The notes below the pieces were generated by a model that had not been told where the DNA came from, searched no databases, and was given only the letters and a program-made list of their open reading frames with translations. Below, one piece after another: positions 54,974 to 62,259 of a stretch of 64,000 nt of DNA. Source of the stretch: Luteibacter pinisoli (GTDB taxonomy: Bacteria; Pseudomonadota; Gammaproteobacteria; Xanthomonadales; Rhodanobacteraceae); NCBI RefSeq assembly GCF_006385595.1, contig NZ_CP041046.1:806001-870000 (forward strand). Reading direction: 5' to 3'. Every line of letters starts with the position of its first letter. The first letter of the stretch is position 1. Both the position numbers and the translations under genes were made by a program.

Positions 54974-55090
54974 GCCGCGGGCGCTCCGATATTCAAGTTT
55001 GCGGCAAGAGTCTTTGTCGTGCCGGGGCGTTTTTGCCGGAAGGGTAAGGCCCGAGAATGGCGCCATCCCTCCTTCTTCGAAGCCTATCCT

Positions 55091-56278
55091 ATGGATTCGT
55101 CCCCCTCCCGTCTGCCCTTGCTTGCGCTGGCCATCGCCGCGTTCGCCATCGGCACTACCGAATTCGTGATCATGGGCCTGCTCCCGGAGGTCGCGGCCGA
55201 CCTGCACGTGGGCATCCCCGCCGCCGGCATGCTGGTGTCGGGCTATGCGCTGGGCGTGGCCGTGGGCGCACCGCTGCTCGCCGCCCTCACCGCGAAGCTC
55301 GAGCGCAAGCGCGCGCTGCTCCTGCTCATGGGCCTGTTCATCCTCGGCAACGCCTTGTGTGCGGTGGCCTGGAGCTACGACGTGCTGATGGTGGCGCGCG
55401 TGGTCGCGGCGTTCTGCCATGGCTCGTTCTTTGGCATCGGCGCCGTGGTGGCCGCCCACCTCGTGCCGGCCAACCAGCGCGCCCGTGCCATCGCCCTGAT
55501 GTTTGCGGGCCTGACGCTGGCCAACGTGCTGGGCGTGCCGTTCGGCACGTTCCTCGGCCAGTGGGCTGGCTGGCGCTCCACCTTCTGGGCGGTCACCGCG
55601 CTGGGCGTGGTCGCCGCGATGGCCTTGGCGCGCTTCGTCCCGGCCCTGCCGAACCTGAAGGCGCCGCACATGGCCACCGAGTTGCGGGTGCTCCGCGAGC
55701 CGCAGGTGCTGATCGCCCTGGGCATGACGGTGCTGGGCTTCGGTGGCGTGTTCACCGTGTTCACCTACATCGCGCCGATCCTGCAGGAGGTGTCGCACGT
55801 GAGCCCCCACTGGACGGGTGCCGTGCTCGTGCTGTTCGGCCTGGGCACCACCATCGGCAACATGCTTGGCGGCCGCCTGGCCGACTGGAAGCTGATGCCG
55901 TCGCTGATGGGCATCCTGGTGGTGCTGGCGCTGCTGATGGCTGCCTTCGCCTGGACCATGCATGACACCGTCGCCGCCATCGTCACCATCTTCGTCTGGG
56001 GTATCGCGTCGTTCGCCACGGTGGCGCCGTTGCAGTCCCGCGTGGTGCACGTGGCTGGCGATGCGCCGAACCTCGCCTCCACCCTGAATATCGCCGCGTT
56101 CAACCTGGGCAATGCCGGCGGTGCGTGGCTGGGTGGCGCGGTGATCGCGGCGGGTTATGGCATGCCGGTGGTGAGCCTGGCCGGCGCGGCTGTCACCGTG
56201 GCGGGGCTGGTTGCTACGATGGCCAGCGTGGCACTGGAGCGTCGTCGCCCCGCGCGACTCGCCGCCGAGTGCATCTGA
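55091..56278 (+). CDS. MFS efflux transporter (DHA1, AraJ/YdhP-like)
   Basis: 395 aa from ATG 55091. Twelve hydrophobic segments are present, with the DHA1 signature FAIGTTEFVIMGLLPEVA and loop AALTAKLERKRALLLLMGLF. FCHGSFFGIGAVVAAHLVPA and VLGVPFGTFLGQWAGWRSTF are typical of AraJ/YdhP/NepI-like exporters of sugars, purines or drugs. It starts 118 nt from the divergent cls gene and is followed after 35 nt by an oxidoreductase, with which it may be co-transcribed. The substrate is unknown. Confidence 0.9.
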   Translation: MDSSPSRLPLLALAIAAFAIGTTEFVIMGLLPEVAADLHVGIPAAGMLVSGYALGVAVGAPLLAALTAKLERKRALLLLMGLFILGNALCAVAWSYDVLMVARVVAAFCHGSFFGIGAVVAAHLVPANQRARAIALMFAGLTLANVLGVPFGTFLGQWAGWRSTFWAVTALGVVAAMALARFVPALPNLKAPHMATELRVLREPQVLIALGMTVLGFGGVFTVFTYIAPILQEVSHVSPHWTGAVLVLFGLGTTIGNMLGGRLADWKLMPSLMGILVVLALLMAAFAWTMHDTVAAIVTIFVWGIASFATVAPLQSRVVHVAGDAPNLASTLNIAAFNLGNAGGAWLGGAVIAAGYGMPVVSLAGAAVTVAGLVATMASVALERRRPARLAAECI

Positions 56279-56313
56279 ATCCCTCGCACTGAATCCGTCC
56301 CCTGGAGCCGCCC

Positions 56314-57330
56314 ATGAAAGCCGTCGCCTATCGCAAGTCGCTGCCCATCGACGATCCGCAGAGCCTGATCGACGTGGAATTGCCCGAACCGGAAGCGTCC
56401 GGCCGCGACCTGCTGGTGAAGGTCGACGCCATCTCGGTGAATCCGGTGGATGCGAAGGTGCGCCTGCGCGCCGATCCGAACGGCGCGGCCCATGTGCTGG
56501 GCTGGGACGTCGCCGGTACGGTGGTGGCGGTGGGCCCCGAGGTGCGGCGGTTCAAGCCCGGTGACGCCGTGTGGTACGCCGGTGACCGCAGCCGCCCCGG
56601 CGGCAACAGCGAACGGCACCTGGTCGACGAGCGCCTGGTCGGCCGCAAGCCGTCCACCCTCGGCATGGCCGAAGCCGCGGCCATGCCGCTCACCTCGATC
56701 ACGGCGTGGGAACTCATGTTCGAGCGCCTGGGCATCCCGCACGGGACCCAGGGCCGCGCCGCGACGCTGCTGGTGGTGGGTGCGGCGGGTGGCGTGGGTT
56801 CCATGGCCGTGCAGTTGGCGCGGCGCCTCACGGGCCTGACCGTCATCGGCACTGCATCGCGCCCTGAGACGCGTGAATGGGTCAAGGCGATGGGCGCGCA
56901 CCACGTGGTCGACCATTCGAAACCGCTCGATGCGGAAGTGCTGGCCGTGGCGCCGGAAGGCGTGGACTACGTGCTCAGCCTGTCCGCGACCGAGCAGCAT
57001 TTCGCGACCTTCCCGAAGCTACTCAAGCCGATGGGCAAGATCGGCCTGATCGACGACCCGGCCGACGTCATCGACGTGCGCCTGCTCAAGACCAAGAGCC
57101 TCTCGCTGCACTGGGAACTGATGTTCACCCGCTCGGCGTTCCATACCGATGACATGGGCGAGCAGGGCCACATCCTCGACGAAGTGGCGAACCTGGTGGA
57201 TGCCGGCGTGATCCGCAGCACCTTGCGAGAGAACCTGGGGCCGATCAACGCGGCCAACCTGCAGCGCGCGCACAAGGCGCTGGAGAGCGGCACCACCATC
57301 GGCAAGGTGGTGCTCGAAGGCTGGTCGTAA
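56314..57330 (+). CDS. Zeta-crystallin-like NADPH quinone/enal reductase (MDR family)
   Basis: 338 aa medium-chain reductase. GroES-like domain (30-130) with GWDVAGTVVAVGPEV, then a Rossmann domain with LLVVGAAGGVGSMAVQLARR. The zinc ligands of true alcohol dehydrogenases are absent, so it belongs to the zinc-free ZADH/QOR branch despite its common database name. It reduces quinones or alpha,beta-unsaturated carbonyls using NADPH. It converges on the FAD-protein gene, with stops 3 nt apart. Confidence 0.9.
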   Translation: MKAVAYRKSLPIDDPQSLIDVELPEPEASGRDLLVKVDAISVNPVDAKVRLRADPNGAAHVLGWDVAGTVVAVGPEVRRFKPGDAVWYAGDRSRPGGNSERHLVDERLVGRKPSTLGMAEAAAMPLTSITAWELMFERLGIPHGTQGRAATLLVVGAAGGVGSMAVQLARRLTGLTVIGTASRPETREWVKAMGAHHVVDHSKPLDAEVLAVAPEGVDYVLSLSATEQHFATFPKLLKPMGKIGLIDDPADVIDVRLLKTKSLSLHWELMFTRSAFHTDDMGEQGHILDEVANLVDAGVIRSTLRENLGPINAANLQRAHKALESGTTIGKVVLEGWS

Positions 57331-57333
57331 CCG

Positions 57334-58707
57334 CTATTTGGCGGTGAGCATGTTGGCCACGGACTGGGCCTGCTTGCGGATTTCCGGGATCGCCGTGGAT
57401 TCCCACAGCGCACCGCGCAGCAGGCTGCCGATGGCGAACAGGTTGCCGCGTGGCTTGCCGTTGCCGTCGAGCAGGTGGCCATCCGGCTGGGCGGCGAGGC
57501 CCAGGCCCATGCGGTCCGGCGTCACCAGGTCGTCGATGACCAGCTGGCGCATCAGCGTGTGCTCGGTGCGCAGCGTGTCGGTATTGAGGCCGACGGTCTG
57601 GATGACGATGTCGTAGGTCTCGCTGACCGTCGTGTCCTTGCCCGTTTCGCGGCGCACGACATCGAGGTCGCCGTCCATGCGCAGCGATACCGATTGCATG
57701 CGTCCACGCATGCGGGTGAGCTTGCACGCGGCTTCCAGCTTGCCGACGGCACGCGCCACCTGCGGCGGCATGCGATGGCGTGCGCGTTCCCACGCCCAGC
57801 GTGCGTGGCGAAGGAAGCGCGCACGTTCGCTGGCAGGCAGGTCGTTCCACAGGCCCTGGGTGTACGGACGCATGCCGTCGACCACCGTGCGCCAGTCGTC
57901 GGCGCTTTCCGCCGCTTCGCGCAGGCGATGCAGCCAGCCGCGGACATTGGGATCGTCGCGCATCGACTCGACCAGGTCCGTGCCGTCGTCACCGGGCGCG
58001 GAGGCCGCGGCGAGATGCGGTTCAGGCAGATGGCCGTGGCGGGAGAGGGCGGTGAAGTGGGCGTTCGGCCAGCGTGCCGAGAGGTCGAGCATCACATCGA
58101 CGGCCGTCAGGCCCAGGCCGATGACGAGGACACGCAGCGGGCGGTCGTCGCTTTCGACGCCGGCCAGGTACGGCCACGGGTCGGTGACATAGCGGCCACT
58201 GGCGAGCGCGGCATCGGCCACGCCCGCGAGCGGGCGCGGCGGCAGCGAACCGATGGCCAGCACGGCGGCTTCCACGTGGGCTTCTTCGTCGCCATAGCCG
58301 ACGGCCACGCCTTCGGGCGACGGCACGAGCGACTCGGCGGCGAACGGCATGACGTTGATGTCGTGGCCGAACTGGGGCGCGTTCTTGATGGCCGCGTCGA
58401 CGCGCGACTGGAGGAAATCACCGTACAGGCGACGCGGCAGGAAATCCGACCCCTTCACGGTCGGATCCAGCGCCTGCGCGTACTCGAGGAACCCGCCGGG
58501 CTTGCTGACGAACATGCCCATGGACGCCGCGCGGACGTTGAGCAGGTGGCGTTCGGAGGGCGTGCCATAGGCCACGCCGCGGCCCGGCTGCGCGCTTCCC
58601 GCGAACCAGGTGAGATGGAGGGGCCTGGGCGTCCTGCGTTCAAGCAGTTCGCTCACCAGCGTCGCCGCTGCCGCGCCACCGCCGATGATGGCGACTTTCT
58701 GAAACAT
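57334..58707 (-). CDS. FAD/NAD(P)-binding oxidoreductase-like protein (COG4529 type)
   Basis: 457 aa. N-terminal FAD-binding GxGxxx motif KVAIIGGGAAAATLVSELL, then GRGVAYGTPSERHLLNVRA, a signature of the FAD/NAD(P)-binding domain of COG4529. A second dinucleotide-binding motif lies near residue 190 (LVIGLGLTAVDVMLDLSARW). The C-terminus DIVIQTVGLNTDT and NLFAIGSLLRGALWESTAIP are conserved in the group. It is co-oriented with and 48 nt downstream of a cysteine-dioxygenase-like gene. The reaction is unknown; a monooxygenase-like activity is possible. Confidence 0.88.
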   Translation of the reverse strand: MFQKVAIIGGGAAAATLVSELLERRTPRPLHLTWFAGSAQPGRGVAYGTPSERHLLNVRAASMGMFVSKPGGFLEYAQALDPTVKGSDFLPRRLYGDFLQSRVDAAIKNAPQFGHDINVMPFAAESLVPSPEGVAVGYGDEEAHVEAAVLAIGSLPPRPLAGVADAALASGRYVTDPWPYLAGVESDDRPLRVLVIGLGLTAVDVMLDLSARWPNAHFTALSRHGHLPEPHLAAASAPGDDGTDLVESMRDDPNVRGWLHRLREAAESADDWRTVVDGMRPYTQGLWNDLPASERARFLRHARWAWERARHRMPPQVARAVGKLEAACKLTRMRGRMQSVSLRMDGDLDVVRRETGKDTTVSETYDIVIQTVGLNTDTLRTEHTLMRQLVIDDLVTPDRMGLGLAAQPDGHLLDGNGKPRGNLFAIGSLLRGALWESTAIPEIRKQAQSVANMLTAK

Positions 58708-58755
58708 GTGTACTGGTCCTTCGCCCGATGGCTGGGGTGGAGGGCCGTGAGACCG

Positions 58756-59334
58756 TCAGGCCGTCAGGCGTCCCGCGATAAGTGATTGCCTCGGTCGTGC
58801 GATCCAGTGTCCCGAAGGACCGGGCTGCTCATACGCGAGGTACTGTGCCAGATCGCCACCGTACACGTGAAGCGTGAGCGCCGTGTCGTGCCGCGACAAA
58901 TTGCGGCAGCGGTGCGCGTGATCGTCCACGCCTTCGAACCAGGTGGCATCGCCCGGGCCAAGCCAGGTGCGGCCCACGCTGCGCAGGGTTTCGGCCGTGC
59001 CGTCCTTGAGGAACGACTCAACCTCGAGCGCGCCGGCGATGGTGGCTTCGAGGCCCCACAAACCGCCGTGATCGTGCACCGGCGTGGCGTAGCCAGGCGG
59101 CCAGGCCATCACCAGCACGCTGGCAGCCGGCTTGCCGCGCTCGGCGAGCATCCAGCGTTCAAAGCCCCGGCGGCGCTCGCGCAGGGCGCCCAGGGCCTGG
59201 GTGACTTCGTCGTGCCGTGCGTGCAGCGCACTGCCGAGCTCCCGCCCCATGGCGGCGAGGTCCGGCACGGGCGCGTCCGAGTAATCGAACGCGATATCCC
59301 GCAAGGTTTTGATGATGGAAGAACGCTTACCCAT
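58756..59334 (-). CDS. Cysteine dioxygenase-like cupin
   Basis: 192 aa from ATG 59332-59334; ATG 59374-59376 with AGGTG upstream would add 14 residues. It is a cupin with the metal motif PVHDHGGLWG (two His), strand ESFLKDG and the third His in LTLHVYGG, as in the CDO-like family (thiol dioxygenase, COG5553). The Fe(II) enzyme would oxidise a thiol. Pairing with the FAD protein downstream suggests a joint sulfur-oxidation step. Confidence 0.85.
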   Translation of the reverse strand: MGKRSSIIKTLRDIAFDYSDAPVPDLAAMGRELGSALHARHDEVTQALGALRERRRGFERWMLAERGKPAASVLVMAWPPGYATPVHDHGGLWGLEATIAGALEVESFLKDGTAETLRSVGRTWLGPGDATWFEGVDDHAHRCRNLSRHDTALTLHVYGGDLAQYLAYEQPGPSGHWIARPRQSLIAGRLTA

Positions 59335-59496
59335 GGATCGGGCGGCCCCGTAGATCGACTGGCGCCAGTGGATCATGGCACCTGTTAAACAGGCGTAACC
59401 CCGGTCTTTCGCCAACTGCTTTAAACGCTTTTCCGCGGCCCGGCATCCTAGCGTTCGTACCGCCCATGGAGGCGGCTGATGCACGGAGACGTACCC

Positions 59497-59787
59497 ATGA
59501 TCGTCCTGACCTCGCTTATCGTCCTGTTTGCCGGTTTCTGGCTGGCGTTCGCCATTGTCGGCGCCCTGCTGAAGCTGGTGTTCGGCATCATTGGCGGCGT
59601 GTTCCATGTGATCGCCAGCCTTGTCGGCGCCCTCGTCGGCGGCGTGCTGATGCTGGCCATCGCCCCCGTGGTCGCCCTGGCGCTGCTGCCGGTACTCATC
59701 CCGGTGGCCATCGTGGTCGGCCTGGTCTGGCTCATCGCCCGCGCCAGCCGCAAGCCGGACGTGGTGGTGATGCCCGCCCCCCGTTAA
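59497..59787 (+). CDS. Hypothetical membrane protein (96 aa)
   Basis: 96 aa from ATG 59497 with GGAGA at 59485-59489. Almost all residues are hydrophobic: three or four overlapping helices (IVLTSLIVLFAGFWLAFAIV; LVFGIIGGVFHVIASLVGAL; PVVALALLPVLIPVAIVVGL), Gly- and Ala-rich, with a short basic tail. There are no recognised domains. An inner-membrane location is certain enough, but the function is unknown. It converges on tonB. Confidence 0.78.
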   Translation: MIVLTSLIVLFAGFWLAFAIVGALLKLVFGIIGGVFHVIASLVGALVGGVLMLAIAPVVALALLPVLIPVAIVVGLVWLIARASRKPDVVVMPAPR

Positions 59788-59835
59788 GCCCGACCTGCCG
59801 GTGGGCCTGGTTCCCCAGGCCCACCGTGCCATCGC

Positions 59836-60498
59836 TCAGAGGTTGTGCAGGTCAAACGTGACCGGGATGCGTGCCCAGGCCTTGACGTGCTGGCCGTTCT
59901 GCACCGCCGGCTGGAAGCGCCAGGCCGACAGCACCTGGTTGCGAGCCGCGTCATCCAGCACCTTGTGGCCACTGCTGCCCTCGATCACCACCTCGAGCGG
60001 CTTGCCGCTCTCGTCGACGAGGACCCTCAGCGTGACCGTCCCCGACATGCGCCCGCGGACCGCTTGCGTCGGGTACTTCGGCGCAGGCGCCGCCACGTAG
60101 GCCAGCGTGGTTTCCACGGGCGCCGCCTCCACGGCGGGTGCCGGGGTGGCGGGCGCTTCCACCATGGGGGCCGCCTGCATCGTGCCTTCGTCGGACGGCA
60201 CGGCCGCGACCACCGGTGGTTCAGGTGCCACCACGCGTGGTTTCGGCGGGGTGGTGGGTGGCACCTTCGGCAACGCCTGCAGCTTGATGTCCGGCACCGG
60301 TAGCGGTTTTGGCGGCGTGGGGTGGTCGATCAGGATGATGCTGGGGGGCGTCGGTCTGAACGTGACGATCTCAGCCACCATCGGCCGCATGACGGCGATA
60401 AGCGCGGCGGCATTGAGGGCGATCGCCGCACTCATGGCGACAATGCGAACGGCATCCGGATGAAGTCCGGACAGGGCCTGCGGACGGGCGAACGACAT
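59836..60498 (-). CDS. tonB: TonB-family energy transducer
   Basis: 220 aa with AAGGAGGTG upstream of the ATG at 60496-60498. One N-terminal membrane helix (VRIVAMSAAIALNAAALIAV) precedes a Pro-rich spacer (PPTTPPKPRVVAPEPPVV). The C-terminal TonB domain has YPTQAVRGRMSGTVTLRVLV, then VLDDAARNQVLSAWRFQPAV with the conserved WRF/P region. It couples the ExbBD proton engine to TonB-dependent outer-membrane receptors. No exbB/exbD or receptor is adjacent, so it is one of several such paralogues expected in this group. Confidence 0.92.
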   Translation of the reverse strand: MSFARPQALSGLHPDAVRIVAMSAAIALNAAALIAVMRPMVAEIVTFRPTPPSIILIDHPTPPKPLPVPDIKLQALPKVPPTTPPKPRVVAPEPPVVAAVPSDEGTMQAAPMVEAPATPAPAVEAAPVETTLAYVAAPAPKYPTQAVRGRMSGTVTLRVLVDESGKPLEVVIEGSSGHKVLDDAARNQVLSAWRFQPAVQNGQHVKAWARIPVTFDLHNL

Positions 60499-60643
60499 GA
60501 GCCACCTCCTTCAATGTGGGTGAAGGTGTTGCGTGTGCTTGCGTGCTGCATGGTCGGGAACACGGCCGGTGGGGACCGGCGGGGATCGTGTTCAGGTCCG
60601 GTGCCAGATTAGGCAGGGCGTTAACGAACTTGCAATAGTTTCA

Positions 60644-61471
60644 TCAGTGCGCAACGAGCATCGGGATATCCGACTGCATGAAGAGGAAGCGCGTCGTCCC
60701 GCCGAGCACCAGTTCGGAAAGACGCGAGCGGCCCCAGGCGCCCATCACGATCAGGTCCGCGCCGGTCTCGTGGGCCACCTTGAGCAGTTCCGGGCCGGGC
60801 GCCGACAGCGCTCCCTCACCGAGCTTGAGCACTTCGGCCTTCACCCCATGGGTATCCAGCCAGCCGCAGATGTCGGTATCGGGCAGGGCGCAGGTACCCA
60901 GTTCCTCGTCGCGGCTGCCGTCCACCACCGTGACCTTGCCGGCCTTGCGCAACAGCGGCAACGACGAGCGCACCGCCAGCGCCGATTCGCGGCTGCCGCT
61001 CCAGGCCACCAGCACGTTTTCGCCCAGGGTCTCCACCGGCGCGGTGTCGGGGACCACGAGCACCCCGCGGCTGGCCCCGAACACGGTGCGCGAGACCACG
61101 CCGAAGCCGACCGGTGCGTCACCGCGCATGGTCGACGAGCGTTCCATCACCACCAGGTCGTAACCCGCCGAGGCATGGGTGAGCAGGGTCACCGTATCGC
61201 CATTGCCCACGCGCCACTTGCCCTTGAGCCCGTTGGCGCCGAGCAGGTCGGCCCAGTCCCTCGCGACGGCCCGGGCGTCGGTGGCGCGCTGGCGCACCGC
61301 ATCCAGCTGCATCGGCACCGCCTCCGGCACCGTGAAGGCGGCCGCCGGCATGTCCACCACATGGATGGCATCCAGCCGGGCATCGATGCGCGAGGCCATG
61401 GCCAGGGCGGCGCGCAGGCCGGCGCCCTGCAGGGGCAGGCGGGGGACGTTCAAGAGGAGTTCGAGGGTCAT
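60644..61471 (-). CDS. Tandem universal stress protein
   Basis: 275 aa from ATG 61469-61471 with AGAGGAG-like sequence nearby. It has two Usp folds. The C-terminal one has the ATP-binding motif LIVMGAWGRSRLSELVLGGT (G-x2-G-x9-G-S/T like) and ends in the family-typical FLFMQSDIPMLVAH. The N-terminal half is degenerate (no clear G-x2-G). It is a stand-alone gene divergent from the hemolysin-III gene. Role in stress survival is assumed from the family. Confidence 0.88.
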   Translation of the reverse strand: MTLELLLNVPRLPLQGAGLRAALAMASRIDARLDAIHVVDMPAAAFTVPEAVPMQLDAVRQRATDARAVARDWADLLGANGLKGKWRVGNGDTVTLLTHASAGYDLVVMERSSTMRGDAPVGFGVVSRTVFGASRGVLVVPDTAPVETLGENVLVAWSGSRESALAVRSSLPLLRKAGKVTVVDGSRDEELGTCALPDTDICGWLDTHGVKAEVLKLGEGALSAPGPELLKVAHETGADLIVMGAWGRSRLSELVLGGTTRFLFMQSDIPMLVAH

Positions 61472-61586
61472 ACCCGCATGGAACACCGCCCGTCGCGCGG
61501 TGGCAAGCCCCGCTATTGCGAATGTTTCGCATCGGGGCCCGCCATCGGGTACCCTCGGTAGCTACTTTGTGCAGCGCGGAAAAACC

Positions 61587-62252
61587 ATGACCCTCGACAG
61601 CGCGCATCCGCGCTACGGTTTCGGCGAAGAGGTCGCGAGCAGCGTGATCCACGGGCTGGGCATCGTTCTCAGCATTGTCGGGCTGGTGGTGCTTGTCGCG
61701 TTTTCGGCCATGCATGGCGACACGCGTTCAGTGGTGGCCAGTTCTGTTTTCGGCAGCACGCTGATCCTGCTCTACACGGCGTCCACGCTGTATCACTCGG
61801 TGACCGGTGGCCCGGCCAAGCGCGTCTTGCGCACCCTCGACCACATCGCGATCTTCCTGCTGATTGCCGGCACCTATACGCCGTTTACGCTGCTCGCGTT
61901 GCCGGGCGCGTGGGGCTGGGGCCTGTTCGGCACCATCTGGGGCCTGGCCATCCTCGGCAGCGCCGCGGAGCTCGGCCTGCTCAAGCGTTACCGCAAGGCC
62001 GCGGTGGTGATGTACGTGCTGATGGGCTGGGCCGCCATCGTCGCGATCGAGCCGCTACGCGAGAACGTGCAGACCGGGGGCCTGGTGCTGCTGTTCGCCG
62101 GCGGTGTGGCGTACACCGCCGGCGTTCCCTTCTATGTCGCCCGGCGCATGCCCTACGGGCACGCTATCTGGCATTTCTTCGTGCTGGCGGGCAGCGTGCT
62201 GCATTACCTCGCGATCCTGCTTTACGTACTGCCCGACGCTGCCGGCCACTGA
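61587..62252 (+). CDS. Hemolysin III / TrhA-family membrane protein
   Basis: 221 aa from ATG 61587. Seven hydrophobic segments carry the PAQR/HlyIII signature residues: ASSVIHGLGIVLSIVGLVVL, TASTLYHSV, RTLDHIAIFLLIAGTYTPF and HAIWHFFVLAGSVLHYLAIL. The conserved Ser, Asp and three His bind a metal at the active site. TrhA relatives affect membrane lipid homeostasis, and the hemolysin name is historical. The convergent DUF885 gene ends 7 nt later. Confidence 0.93.
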   Translation: MTLDSAHPRYGFGEEVASSVIHGLGIVLSIVGLVVLVAFSAMHGDTRSVVASSVFGSTLILLYTASTLYHSVTGGPAKRVLRTLDHIAIFLLIAGTYTPFTLLALPGAWGWGLFGTIWGLAILGSAAELGLLKRYRKAAVVMYVLMGWAAIVAIEPLRENVQTGGLVLLFAGGVAYTAGVPFYVARRMPYGHAIWHFFVLAGSVLHYLAILLYVLPDAAGH

Positions 62253-62259
62253 CCGGCGA

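Noticed and set aside
54212..55090. Long N-terminal extension of the AraJ-like MFS protein
   Set aside because: It is antisense to cardiolipin synthase. The MFS fold and first helix begin exactly after ATG 55091.
54974..56050. Extension of the cardiolipin synthase frame upstream
   Set aside because: It is antisense to the MFS gene and is low-complexity His/Gln/Gly sequence.
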